Assembly: GCA_030867875.1 (NCBI GenBank)
Contig: JAOWCC010000577.1
Coordinates: 90,005,740 to 90,069,739, forward strand
Direction: 5' to 3'
Length of the DNA stretch: 64,000 bases
Source: Actinernus sp. WN-2022
Taxonomy: Eukaryota > Cnidaria > Anthozoa > Actiniaria > Actinernidae
A program made the translations under genes and the position numbers. The notes below the pieces were generated by a model that was not told the origin of the DNA, ran no database searches, and saw nothing but the letters and a program-made list of their open reading frames with translations. Positions 35,638 through 47,830 of this stretch are shown one piece after another (position 1 is the stretch's first letter; the number at the start of each line of letters is the position of its first letter).

Positions 35638-36526
35638 TACCCTGGATACCAGAGGCTCGAAATCGTCGGTAGAGCGAAGCGAGACCAGCTGAAATCGAGT
35701 CGCAGGCTTGATTTCAGCACTCGTCGCGAAGCGACGAGCCTCTGGCCTCCCGAGTAGAGATTTTCGTTTCTTCCGGTACAGAATCTGTACCTCGTCCCCG
35801 ATTGGTTGATTGAGTCGTGGCCATGGAAACTGCGGCATTCGGATCAAACGAACATTTTGATTGGCTCCATCTTGAGATCGTGTTTCAAACCGGTTCACGA
35901 GATTAACAGATTATACACACAAACGTAAAGTTTCGATTGTGTGTTTCACAGTGCTGTACAATTTGAGTTAGCCTCGAAATTCAAAGATATCTATTCATGT
36001 TCTTGAAGCGGCATGATGTCTTCTCAATACGGCCCTCTGGCTAAGGGAAATCGCTGATTTTCCAACTCATACCCGGCTGGCATTTGTTTCTTCCTTCACG
36101 TTCGATTAATTATCCAAAGCGAGTAATTGTACTGGTGGTTTGCCCTCTAAATGCTCTGATTGACTCCCGCATAACAGAGCTAGAACAACGAGGAATCAAT
36201 GCATGCTCATTGGGAGATCCAAACATCAAAGTCGACGAAGTAAATCGAGGAGAATTTTCCTTTATCTTCGCAAGTCGAGAGTCGACAATGTCCTGTTTAT
36301 GTTTTGAATCATACGTGGAAGTGACATATGCAAATTAACCCGTGAGCCGAAACCGGTTTGTAAACATAAAAGCGAGGCTATGGGCATGAGATTGAGGCTG
36401 GCTATTCGAGCGGCCAGAGGTGCTCAGCGGTCGTCTCGCAAAACAAAACTCCTTCGGGAATCAAAGCTTCTTCGATCGCGGCACATTACAATATATCCGT
36501 ACCTGAGCACTTCTGGAACCAGGGTA
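35638..36526. mobile_element. 889-bp Mutator-like TIR element carrying a helicase fragment
   Basis: The termini TACCCTGGATACCAGAGG and, inverted, TACCCTGGTTCCAGAAGTGC form an imperfect TIR. A perfect 9-bp duplication, ACAGGGTGC, flanks it (35629-35637 and 36527-36535). A 9-bp duplication is typical of Mutator/MULE elements. A subterminal hairpin (35648-35741, CCAGAGGCTCG to CGAGCCTCTGG) with the word GTCGCGAAGCGACGAG lies inside the left end. No transposase is seen; the only coding-like content is a RecQ-type helicase piece. Confidence 0.82.
35985..36338 (+). pseudogene. RecQ-type DNA helicase fragment (Walker A region), broken
   Basis: The plus strand reads FLKRHDVFSIRPSG, then a stop codon, then GKSLIFQLIPG. 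That is the helicase motif I (G-x-GKS, the Walker A ATP-binding loop) with a stop in the loop. About 25 codons later VIVLVVCPLNALIDSRI and ELEQRGINA match motif Ia and the following block of RecQ-like helicases. The frame ends at 36338 without motif II (DEAH). In the family this domain unwinds DNA using ATP. Here it is a captured or residual fragment, not an active enzyme. Confidence 0.65.
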
Positions 36527-36535
36527 ACAGGGTGC

Positions 36536-39500
36536 CTACTGTCGCAAACAAATGCGTAAAGATAGAACTGTTTATATCTGTACTTAACTTTCAATTTCAA
36601 TTTATTTCACACTATTTACATTAGAATAAAAACAACAGAGATAGTAACAGGTACGTGATGAATTAAGTGTTACATGGACATATGACTTGAATTATTTGTG
36701 CGAATCCCGGTGACCATCGCAACGCGACGTAATAGGTATTGCCATTAACTTGGGGTTATTATGGTTTATATGGCACACAACTCGGATTAAGGATATTCTA
36801 AGAGCTGAAAACCCAACGTAAAGTGCTCACGACATGCTTTGAGTTTTTCTTTGAGTGATGTCACCATGGAAATAAGAAAAATAGAACTTGAGGAATAGTC
36901 ACACGTTATCAAATTTAATCACTTTCCTTGATCACTCAGCTATCCTATGGCAAGCAAGGCCAAAACCCAAATCTAAAACTAATATTCTAGGATTTGCATG
37001 GCAATTTAGTAAACAGAACTAATCTTTAGATATATTTTTTGGAACGGTTTTGGAAGAAATATCCTAACATCAACTATAACTAAATTTAATCCTCAATTAT
37101 TTTTATTTTATCAGAAAGGTGAAGTTTAAAACTCTTAATTTGCATTACCTATATATCAATCGTTATCAGTAATGTAGATCAAGTGTCACAGAACCTAAAG
37201 TTTAACCGTTATCACTACAAATCCTTCTTTTAGCATTTTTAAAAGATCATTGTTCGCTGTACCGGAAATGAATAAAGGGTTTGGATACATCTTCGACGGT
37301 ATTGTTTCTCAACGATGTAATATCTGAGCTTGCCTGCTTGCAGGGTCTTCAGTTATGTTTGTGACTTTGCTAGTTTAGCCTTGGCTTGAGCTTCGTTATC
37401 TAACAGTGCGACAGACTGAGCGTTATGGAAAAAACTGATGAGGGGATCTGCACCCAAGATCAGAAGATAGATTTAGTATTCGGCGACGGAAAAATACAAA
37501 AAAGTCAAAACAATAATATTCGACAACTGAAGATTGAAAATAAACTTGCTTGTTCAAAATATCATATTGGATCAGAGAATTAAGCAGTTGAATGAAGTTA
37601 AATTCATTAAAATATCTTCCTACTGGACTCTCAAATACTAATAGAAAACAATCATATAAGTTAAATGTGTTACCTCAATACTTTTCTTATGTTCTTTCAA
37701 ACATAAAAAGCAAGAGCTTGATCAGCCAAAGTCCTCCTTTATGCTAGAGCATCTCTGTATGGTATCGAATCCTTATCGGACTAATTACAATAGGCAAGGA
37801 AACTGTAATCGCAATGTTGATCGGAAGCAGACAAGATGCACTAATTACCGCCATAGCTATATTATCTACACAATTTTGAAGTATTAAAACCTTCTGTGGT
37901 TTCAACAATACATCACAGCGACGGATTGGCTATACGCTGAGTTATTGCTCTCTGTTTGACCGACTTCGGAACTGCGGAAGCATGAAATCACTAATGTTTA
38001 AGCTAGACCGTGTTGCGGCTTGAAGTTTCGGTTACAATTTAATTTGCTCGATATGTAATTCAAACGCAATTGAAACGGAAATAATTGTGTTGGCTAATTA
38101 AGAACCCTACGATTTTCATTCACGAGTGCAAGATTATTGCATTGATTTTATACATCAAAACGTTCTTCAATATAAACGAAGTTGGTTTAATTTTTGTTTA
38201 CTGCAAATAATCACAAGCTTTTCCCCTCTACATAATTTTTCCGTCATGGTCATTGCTGTTGGTGTACTGTAGGTTGAAGAAAAGCGCTATTATTTAAACA
38301 ATGCGAACTCAACGCGACCTAACCCTAACCTAACCCTAACCCTAGACAAGTTAACAGACAATTTGTGTGGCAAGAACAGGAATCCTGCCAGGTGTGAAAT
38401 ACATTATCTAAGACAAAACATAGATTCCAGATTTAATAGAAATGTTTTGGTTTTCGTTATCTCTCAGTGAGTTAGAGTGTAATGCACTCCATGTGACCGC
38501 TTCCCAGTTAATAATCATTCCTTGGTAGAGAAACTATGCCGATTTGAAATTATTAACAATGATGCTTAAGAAAAGCCATATAAATCAATTCTAAAGGGTA
38601 AAAACGATATACGAGTTAAGTAGGTACATCTATAATGGTTTGTACATAATTATATATTCATACACACACATTCATGTTTACAACTCATCAAATATTTTCT
38701 CTCTCACGTGATTGATAGAAGAGCATCACGTGACCCGATATTTGCTCTCCGTGAGTATAGCGCGCAAGGGCTTCCGTAAAAAGAAAATATTGGAATATTA
38801 TAAAGAAAATAACCTACTTTGTGGCATTGAAATGTGAACTGATATTTGTCCTTGGACATTATATTTATCTGTTCCTCGAAGCCCACAGTCTTCATCGAGT
38901 TTCCCTTCGCTTTTCCTCGAGCTTCGCTACTCGGAACAGATAATAGCCTCGGACAAAATACCAATACACATTTCGAAGCCAGAAGTATATTATATACATG
39001 CTTTTGTTTTATTTGTTTCGAATAAGCTATGTACATCCTTCTCTACATCTATTTCAATTAAAGCGATCAGTGCATCATTTAAGAAAAAACTAACAGAAAA
39101 AGACAAAAATACGACCATGGAGAAGAGACTATAAACTAATGTGTTTTTGTCTGATCATCGGCTAGCATTCATTTGACTCAGTGAAATATGAAATAGATAT
39201 GTAAATTTTTGGGCCATTGTTCAAACTAGCCCAAACATTTTATGTTTCCCGCTTGATGTTTTCCTACACGCCGAAGTAATTCTGTCCAATGCAAGTTCTT
39301 TCATTTGATATATTTATAAATCCACGACTCCTCGGATCTAAAAAGAAAATTAAAGATTAAAGAAATTACCATCAAGTTTACCTACTTTTGGATCAAATTC
39401 ACTTATTAGATTTTATTTATTTGACTTTGACGTTTGAGTTTCCACATGAGGTATACATTGGCACTGATTGGGAATCTTCGAGCTACGAAGCGCTTTTATA

Positions 39501-40659
39501 AAAGTTTTAGATCTAAAGACTGTCTACCGTGCCGTAAGATAAACGGCACTGGTTAAATTTGCCGGGTGGTGGGAAATTTATGCCAGCATCCTTGATCGAA
39601 GGGCATTGAAGCTTTGAAGAGTGCTAGCAGGAAGTTCACTTGCGAGTCACGTTAGACTATTAACCAACAAGGAAAAGCATCGAATGAAACCACCTTGCTC
39701 CCTCCCCCCCCTTACCACTTTCTTTTGTGCGTCAGTTCTAACTATTTTGCCAGGTAAAAATTAACGTTAAAGAAAGGCTACTAGCAAACTAGTAAAGCCT
39801 TTAAACAAACCTAAACGACTATCGATGTAGGATTTTTCAAAGTATGTAGGCATTTCTAAAAACCAGCTGTTAAAATTTGACAGGGAGTTCATTGTAAGTA
39901 TGGCTCGACGCTGATGAAGCTTTCAAAATGTTACCGCAAAACTTTCGAGGATATAGTTGTGTGAAATTTAACAGAGCGCGTGCAGTATATGATTGTTGTT
40001 ACATTAAATTGATTCTCACTAAAACACTGAATGTAAAGCCACTAGCTGTTCATTCGACTCGGAACCATGTTTTTTTATCGCGGAGGAACAATCGGGCCTC
40101 TGCAGGTTGCAGCTGTAAATTGCACTTCTGAAGCCGTGTTTTTATTATTGGTAATTGATGTTACTATAAATTGGATTTTAAGTGTGCAAAATACTCTTTC
40201 ATTTACTATAATAGTCGCTTATTAATGTTCATTAGTTTAGTGTATATCTACAACAGTTGAATTTCGTCTCACCTCTAATGTGTTGCGCATGCGTCAGCGG
40301 CAAGAGTGCGCGCTTTCGGCAGTGAAATTTAAAGATTTAACCCCAGGGGTTAAATCTCAAAATTCCAAATTCCAATTTTATAGCAGGAATTATTTCGCCT
40401 TAGATACTAGGCTTGGTATGTAATGAGGACGCGATTGCTCTGTTAACCCAAGACTATACGTTTATTTTAGTATTAACTGGTATAATTTCACTTTTACTTC
40501 AGATACTGTTTGAATACGGTTTAATTGGTCTAATATATGCTTCACGAATTTTATATGGTTTAAGAAAGATTCCATCAACACCACGTCTTTCCTATCTGAT
40601 TAGTAAGTTGCTAATCTCCCTTGCAAGCATGTCGGTGTCGCGCAGTTACAACTGAATTC
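36536..40659. other. Long non-coding stretch with minor repeats
   Basis: No gene is recognised. A short fold-back (about 38687-38744) contains CATCAAATATTTTCTCTC and a mirrored CACGTGA pair; related words occur at 43849 and 44240. Telomere-like repeats are at 38317-38344. Reading frames at 38704-39036 (minus) and 40413-40655 (plus) have no family signature. Confidence 0.4.
38317..38344. repeat. Short interstitial telomere-like repeat
   Basis: Four CCTAA/CCCTAA units in a row. The animal telomere repeat is TTAGGG, so this is a small interstitial telomeric sequence or chance similarity. Similar ACCCTAACCC words recur at 54630-55060. Confidence 0.6.
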
Positions 40660-40745
40660 ATTAGACCAAGACAATAGGACAAAACAATGGATATTAAAGT
40701 ATTATATTATGTTCTGCTGGACAACCTTTTTGGCATTGACTGTAT
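40660..40745. mobile_element. Half of a mariner-type palindromic MITE
   Basis: The segment with AAAACAATGGATATTAAAG, TATTATGTTCTGCTGG and ACAACCTTTTTGGCA ends at ACTGTATATATA. It matches the right half of the complete 153-bp palindrome at 47474-47626. The left half is missing here. Confidence 0.75.
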
Positions 40746-42182
40746 ATATAGGTGTGGTGAAGACGGTAGGCAACCTTTACATTTGTTGGATTGAGTGTAT
40801 TTCTGATTTTTCGTCTACTCTTCTTGATATACCGTATTTTAGTTTACATTAGTGTATAATATACTCTGCTAGCATGATGTAGGCATAACAACCATATTTT
40901 CTTAGAGATCAGATTTTGTTTTCCATAGGAAGTAATTTTCCTTTTTCTTTAGATCATCAGCTTTATATTTATTCGACAAGATATAGCAATTACTCAGCAG
41001 CATCCCCCTTTTTTGATTAGTTTATTCTAATCGATGAGTTATGACCTAACCCACGATTTAACTGAAGTAACAGAGTGTTTTTTTTAAATGATGTAGCGGT
41101 TAAAAAGTAAGCTTAATTTTTCTAATTGCCATACGTTCACCACACAGATAAACTGGACAACTAAAAATATTGATAAATCGGTTAAATGGATTAGCATGGG
41201 GCTGCCTTGATTCGATACCTTGTTACATGTATTTTAATTGATATCGGGTTCATCATGGAAGCAGGGAGGCTTTGTCACGTTTAACTATCAAAACATACTA
41301 AGTTACTCAACGCAATTGGAATTCATTAACATGAAATTAAAATAGAATGAATAATGTGGTTTTACTTACAAGATCCTGTCTTTGAAAACAGGCCGTGTCG
41401 TAGATTTTTGTTAGTTGGTATATTTTACGTTATTAGTAATGGTTACCAGAAGGCTTGCACTCTCACTAGAGCTCGAACACTTTACTTCTCCGAGAGCTGT
41501 TGAGAAGTGAATACTATAGATACAATAGTGACAAGATATATATATATATCAATTAATGTATGTTCCCTGGAGCGAATTGAGTATTACAGGAGATAAAATC
41601 ATGGCTCATCTTTCAGATAACCAAAAGATAGCCGAACAAAACATGTGTGATTGTTTTCATGCTAAAATGAGGTATAATTGTTCAGGAAGGCTTGTCGTTA
41701 ACAATAATGGAACATAATTAATATTTAACTCGTAGCTTCAGGATGTAAAGATATGGCAAAGAGGGGAAACTAACGAAACCAAACTCTTTTCACATTTTAA
41801 ATATTTCTTGATAACAGCTATTACATGGTTATTTAAAAAAATCTGGAGCTAGCATACCTTTCTTAATCTATAAATGTGTTACGTTGATTTATATGTGACG
41901 AAAACTTCATTAGGCATCTGAAAAAAATAGCTCTCTAGATAACAATTGAAGTTGGACCCAATTTTAATATTTCATTTCTTTTGGAAAACCATGTACATAT
42001 AACTGAACCTAGTGCTGATTGGTCTGAGTTTATAGTTTGAATCTGAGTTTAGGGTGGCTGGAGAAGCTTAACACCCAGGCTAAAAGCTCTCTGTGGAGGA
42101 CTCCGAGGGCCTACGATTTATCTTCCTTATCCGAAAAGACTTGAAGGTATTCTGTTACTAATTCTAGAATAAAATTGATTTG

Positions 42183-42445
42183 CAAAGGCCTTGTTCAATC
42201 GGTTTCAACATTTATAATCTTCAACATCGGTTCAACATTTGTTGAATGGAAGGATGTGGAAAACATGCGTGACAAACGGTTTCAACATCCGATCGATTCA
42301 ACATTCCGAGGAAAACATCTGGCAATATTCTAATTAACTGATATTATTCTCGGAAATGTTTTTAGGCCATGTCAAACGGTTTCAACATCGGTTTCAACAA
42401 ATGTTGTACCGATGTTGAAGAGAAACCGTTTTACCGGGGCTTCAT
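42183..42445. repeat. GTTTCAACATC-rich palindromic repeat
   Basis: Repeated words CGGTTTCAACATC and its inverse GATGTTGAA are arranged as an imperfect inverted repeat (best part 42376-42433, centre CAACAAATGTTG). It is probably a MITE; no duplication was identified. Confidence 0.6.
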
Positions 42446-42454
42446 ATTCAGTTA

Positions 42455-42557
42455 TTTTAACACCGCGAGTAGCCCTAAGTGGTGGTCCAAACCAAAGATC
42501 TCCCGCACGACAGACTGGCGCTTAGCCAATTCAGCTAACCGCAGGTGGCGGTGCTAA
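42455..42557 (-). mobile_element. tRNA-like SINE head (minus strand)
   Basis: On the minus strand the segment reads GGTTAGCTGAATTGGCTAAG (A-box region), then an anticodon-like arm and a TTTGGTTTGGACC B-box-like word. The B box is diverged, so this is a remnant. Confidence 0.5.
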
Positions 42558-45339
42558 TAAATGAAAATTAACATTAATGAATGTTCCCCATACAAGATCA
42601 TAGAGATATATTTGTAACATTTCGTTCATCTGAATTTCGTATGGTCCTCTTATACGTCATATCAGGGCTTCGTCTTTTGTGTTGAATAGTTCCGAAAGTA
42701 CTGCGGCGCCATTAAAATGCACACATAATTAATTCGATCAAAAAGAAGTTTGGCTTCAAGGAGAACAAGAGGCCTCTTTAATATTTAATATATCTTTTTT
42801 TAAATCAGGCCTTTTTGGAATGATTTATTTTGCCAATTGACAATGCTTCATAAGCGAGTAAGGAAAAAATACTCTTACTGAATCAGCAATTATCATCTCA
42901 GAAAATATCTAGTAGATGGAACTGTTGGATACTGTGTGAATTATTTTACAGTAAATGCGCTTCTTGTTAGCGAAATACTGTACTTACATGAACAGTAGAA
43001 AATCACCAGTACTGTTAATTAAAACATGTCATACACAGTATCGCTTAACAGATATATCTATATCACTTAGCAAATTACGTGTGTTGATTAAAAATGCTTT
43101 TATTCGCACCCATTATTACTGAAGGATCAACAACCTTATATTACAAAACAGCATAACGAAATGCAGAACAGAAAGATCCCAAATAATATAGTTTCATTTT
43201 ATATTGGTTGGTAATCTTTATTTTACTAACATAAAACAAGCGTCCTGGAATCTGCTATATATAATCAAATATATCCTGGGACTTAAACACCAAATAATAA
43301 ATCATGATAGTAAATCATTACCTCTCTCACTGACTCTAACATAAAACGCTACAATCTACGTGCGCTTGAATATATTTTAGTAGGCCCTTCACATACACAG
43401 GCGTATTTATAGTTTGCTCAAAAGAGTGTCTTTAGAATCTTACATTTTTCATTCCTTTTTCAAATGGATCTTATACGCATTGTCGCATTATCAAAAGAAT
43501 CGAGACAATCCTGGACATAATTAACTTGAGGAGGCGTAGATCATGGAAGCCGGTAGACGAGTCTGTTGAAAGTGCTCGCAGCAGAATCATTATCAGAGAA
43601 AACTGTTGATATAAACTGAAGTGTTGACACTTCCATTAGTATTACCCCATATAGAGTAACAAAGAGAAGAACACCGGGAAAGTATTTCAAGTATTTTAAG
43701 TCCTAAGTGTTTATGTTATAGCAAGCTTAACTGATCGTAATGCACGACTGCTTGGCGTCGCTGAATATCGTTGTCACGAAGACACATCGCCTTCAAAATC
43801 TGACTGGTTTTCACTAAACATGCTGAATATTACTAATAATAATAACCCATCAAATATTTTCTCTCACGCAGTTGAAATGGTTTGCCTATTGTTTTTGTTC
43901 TGCTGATCCAATCAAATTGCAGAAGTACGGTACAGCACGGTTACGGTAAGGCTATACGGACATGCCGTAGTTTATCCCATTCATACGTAATCTGCTCTAG
44001 CAATCTGAAGTAACGGGACAGCTGTTATTAGGATGGTGTTGATAAAGTTGTGGATAGAAAATAACTGAAAACATTCACGCCGGTCACAAATGACCGTAAA
44101 AAGGCCGAGGTTTCACTGCAGACTCTCCTCCTTTTACTACCAGATTTAATACTATCTTTTATGTATGAACCTCCTAAATGTTTATCATACTCTTTGAAAT
44201 TGTAATTATCTGTGTAGTACACGGAGTGGAAAACTGAAACTGATCCCGATATTTGTCCTCCGCCAACCGACAGGTATCAGAGATTAGCATAACCCAGCCG
44301 CCGTCTCAGTTGGGAAACTCGCCATCTGATTGGCTAGCCAGGTGCCATTTATTGATCGATGGTCTAGCGCGCGTAGACCAAAATCACTTTAAAAAATTTT
44401 TTTTTTTTTTTTTGTTGCGACTGTTTTCATACTTTTCTCGATCGCTAAGTTGATATAACGGTGGCTTGGCTATGCTAAAACAAATAGACTTCTCGTACTT
44501 GGTTTCTAGCGACTTTGATAGTGGACGTGTGGCCATGCCCCTCACCAACTATTTACCGATATAAACCTCGAGCTCACAGTCTAATTGTTAAATATACACC
44601 GCATGTGGGTGCAAAGGCTCCCGTAATAACAATAATAATAATTTATATATCCACGAATAAAAAGGCGACATGTTTAGTGACGAGGAAGCCTAAACGGTAA
44701 AGCGTGAGGCTTGTGAAAGTTCAAGTTAACTTTCCTCTGACATACAAGATTATAGCATTATACAGGAGATGGCGGGAACATAAAAAGACATAAGAAAAGA
44801 GTCTTATTCATCTGGAAAGGGTAAATTCTTGACTTTCAACCAATTCCCAGAGATTCAAATAATAAAGCCCAGCAATATTCTGTTAACGTCCACCAACATG
44901 GCGGCGATGACGTAACGTGCAAGTCAGCGATAAGATTAAAAAAAGAAGAAGTTGAATTTGAAGTTTGGGCTAGCAGAATTATTAAGCTCTCGATCTAATG
45001 AGTTTCGAAAGTGCGGGCGCTAGTATTTAGTAGAACATTGTTAGAGTTAAGTTCTACAGTAACAATGATGAGGACGAAACCAAGCAGCATTTAGTCTGGA
45101 TTTATAGTTGTGAAGTTGTGTGCCGGAGGTAAATATATCATTAAAACTATATGGAAGTAAATGATTTGAATATAAGAGTACACAAATGTGCCAGTTTGCT
45201 GAGAATTAATTTCACTAGATATTTTTAAGATTGCTGATTTTTTAAAGATAGATCCAAAGGGAAGATCGAAATGTGATTTTTCTATTGTTAGCACGACTCG
45301 TTTTTGTAAAAAATTATTCACAATCTGTCATTTACAGAT
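42558..45339. other. Non-coding stretch with one orphan transposon end
   Basis: No gene is recognised. An orphan terminus of the 3540-4502 family lies at 44076-44112. ATCAAATATTTTCTCTCAC at 43849 recalls 38687. A T-rich tract is at 44393-44414 and an ATCTGATTGGCT word at 44324-44335. Reading frames are short. Confidence 0.4.
44076..44112. mobile_element. Orphan TIR end of the CAC/GGCCG family
   Basis: The sequence CACGCCGGTCACAAATGACC followed by GTAAAAAGGCCGAGG matches the ends of the 3540-4502 element. No inverted partner is visible within the next kilobase. Confidence 0.65.
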
Positions 45340-46345
45340 CAATTGTTCAGCTCCAATAGCGGCATATATGGATGTCATGGAACAAGCTCAAACTAAATAG
45401 GGATAAAACAGACGACATCGCCGGTTTCCTCCCTTAGACTGCATATCTGAATGCGATGATGTGATTCATCGATCTTCACATGCTAGCAACATCGGAGTTC
45501 TGTTCGACTCCTCCTTGTCTACGGAACACCACATCGCTAACATTTGCAAGTCTGGATTCTATCACTGACCTTAGGACCATAAGCCGTATTAGGAAATATC
45601 TTAGCCATCAATCCGCAGAAACTCTAGTTCATGCACTTGTAACATCTAGGCTAGATGATTCAATTCAATTCTGTATGGACTTCCTAGTTATCTTATTGAA
45701 CGCCTACAGATTGAAGGTTCAGAACGCGGCAGCTCGAGTAGTGTCACTTACTAGGATGCATGATCATATCTCACCGGTACTGATTAATTTGCACTGGCTG
45801 CCGGTGGAAGAGCGGATTGTTTACAAAATACTGTTACTGACATATAAGGCGCTAAACGGTCTAACTCCACAATATATTAGAGATCTAATTGATTTTCATG
45901 TCCCTAGACGTAATCTTCGATATGCATCTAGTAAAGGACTAGTTCTACAATCATATAACTTACGTACTTACGTACTCAGGCTATTTCCTGTGTGGCGCCC
46001 TTCCTGTGGAATTCTCTTCCACAGGAAATAAGGCTTGTAGCCTCAGTGTCCAGCAGATAAAAACAGCAGAGAAAAACCTATCTTTTTAGAAAAGCCTACT
46101 GTTAATTAAAAATGGCTTCAGAGACATACGGATATGTACATATGTAATACACATTTCCATCATTGTAAGTTTACATTTTAAAAGTAGCTATATAATTTTT
46201 ACGTTACATTTTTATTCATTGTAGTAGTTAGTTTAATCCATATCTTGTAAGCGCTTAGTTGTAAGGCGACATTAATGGTCGTAAAGCGCTATTGGGCAAT
46301 TCTTTGGAAATATAGCGCTATATAAATAAATAAATATTATTATTA
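45340..46345 (+). pseudogene. 5'-truncated LINE: reverse-transcriptase C-terminal part and 3' tail
   Basis: Pieces before 45480 read HASNIGVLFDSSL in an interrupted frame. The open frame 45480-46031 then contains VQNAAARVVSLTR, LHWLPVEERIVYKILLLTYK and ALNGLTPQYI, the conserved C-terminal block of CR1/L2-type LINE ORF2 proteins. The 3' non-coding part ends in ATAGCGCTATATAAATAAAT and TATTATTA repeats near 46345. Only the 3' third of the element is present, the usual result of incomplete target-primed reverse transcription. Confidence 0.82.
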
Positions 46346-46805
46346 TATAATTCAGTATTCAAAATATTAGTATAGGTTATTAGTCGGCTGAGCATCTAAT
46401 ACGGCTGTGGATTTTTGAAAACAATGTTTTCTCTGTCATATTGTAAACAATCCCTTCAGTTGCTCCAGAGTCCAGTGGGTAAAAAGGCGAGCAAAAATAC
46501 GGATAGCCTACGTCAAATGTGATTTACCATGGTAACGGAAACGATGTTAACGTAACTAACCGAAATACGGTCCCATATTTGGCCATGCATTCTTGTGAAT
46601 ATTTCATGCCCAAATAGACACAGAAAAAATGCGTGCAAAAGTTACATTTTTATAACAAGGCTGGTATAATGTTGATATTTTTGAAATTCCCTTGGTGCTG
46701 CATGGCTACTCACAATATATGTTTGTGGAAAACGTGTTATCTTAATTCACAATCAGAAAGTAGCTAGACTAATAATACTGACAAGTTTTTAGGAAGTACA
46801 CTGAG

Positions 46806-46807
<2 letters not shown>

Positions 46808-46851
<44 letters not shown>
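46808..46851. repeat. (TCTA)n microsatellite
   Basis: About ten tandem ATCT units followed by TA repeats. Confidence 0.9.
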
Positions 46852-46852
<1 letters not shown>

Positions 46853-47227
46853 ATATATACATCCTTAATGAATTGGAGCTTTTATCCACTTGGAACTTGT
46901 ATATATATAAAAATATGTTTTAACCAGATTGCCATGTCAGGAAATATATATTAAATATATATTTGATCATTACCGTCCTAAAATGGACAAATATATAATT
47001 CAAATATATTTCTTATCATATCATTGCGGTCAAAACACATTTTTCAGATATCTTGGGGGTCAGGCCAATCAGAAAACATATTTTGGACAACATCCCATAA
47101 TTGTAAGTATTGATATTAGCATTATTCCATGAAAAGGTACTTACAGTATATACTTATATTAATATGTTTGCCAAGGACAACCTTTTTGGCATCAACTATA
47201 TATATATATATTATACCAGCCTATATA
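46852..47227. other. TA-rich palindromic DNA between MITEs
   Basis: Several short inverted words (TATATTAAATATATA and similar) and a fragment GGACAACCTTTTTGGCAT near 47176, which is an end of the 47474 MITE family. No gene is present. Confidence 0.5.
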
Positions 47228-47443
47228 CAGCAATTTTCATAAATTCTGACCCCCTTACCATATATAAATATATATCAAACATATATCTAACATTATGGGA
47301 TGTCATTGCTGATATTTTTTCCAAGTTGCCTATCATCAAGGGCTTCAGAAAAAAATATAGGAAGAGGTATCCCATAATGTTTGATACATTTTTTATATAT
47401 ATTTATATATGGTGAGGGGGGTCAGAATTTTTGCAAACGGCTG
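47228..47443. mobile_element. 216-bp mariner-type MITE
   Basis: Ends are CAGC followed by an AAATTCTGACCCCC block and, inverted, CAGCCGTTTGCAAAAATTCT. TA dinucleotides flank both. A nested inner palindrome (AACATTATGGGAT and inverse) fills the middle. The ends resemble those of the 48099-49654 element. Confidence 0.7.
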
Positions 47444-47473
47444 TATAGAGTTATATATATATATATATATATA

Positions 47474-47626
47474 CAGTCGATGCCAAAAAGGTTGTCCAGC
47501 AGAACATAATATAATACTATAATATCCATTGTTTGGGCTATTGTCTAGGCCAAAACAATAGGCGAAAACAATGGATATTAAAGTATTATATTATGTTCTG
47601 CTGGACAACCTCTTTGGCAGCGACTG
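47474..47626. mobile_element. 153-bp palindromic mariner-type MITE
   Basis: The element is almost entirely an inverted repeat: CAGTCGATGCCAAAAAGG, TTGTCCAGCAGAACATAA and CAATGGATATT-type words are mirrored from end to end. TA flanks both ends. A half copy lies at 40660-40745 and another fragment near 47176. Confidence 0.85.
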
Positions 47627-47627
47627 T

Positions 47628-47693
47628 ATATATATAACTCCTGACGAGTGAGGACTTTGGTCCCCACGAAACAGTATTGTAGAGCGAAATATG
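47628..47693 (+). ncRNA. Type I hammerhead ribozyme
   Basis: Core CTGACGA (47641-47647; the seventh core position may be any base) and GAAA (47668-47671) are intact. Stem II pairs GTG/CAC and GGAC/GTCC around one mismatch with a TTTG loop. Stem III is ACA/TGT with a GTAT loop. Stem I pairs CTC/GAG, then an internal loop, then ATAT with ATAT. Predicted cleavage is after GUA at 47681. It lies directly after a mariner-type MITE in TA-repeat DNA and is probably the terminal part of a retrozyme-like or Penelope element otherwise lost. Confidence 0.8.
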
Positions 47694-47830
47694 AATCAAC
47701 CAAAAATTTAAATACTCCGAATCCTTAGTATATATATATATATATATATATAACTCATTTATATACTTATCTATATATATAATATATATATATATATAAT
47801 TGATGCCAAAAAATATATACTTGTTAAAAA

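Noticed and set aside
38317..38344. Telomere or chromosome end
   Set aside because: Only about four imperfect units, flanked on both sides by ordinary sequence.
45065..45085. ATGATGAGGACGAAACC looks like part of a hammerhead core
   Set aside because: The essential C before TGATGA is A and there is no room for the 5' half of stem II.
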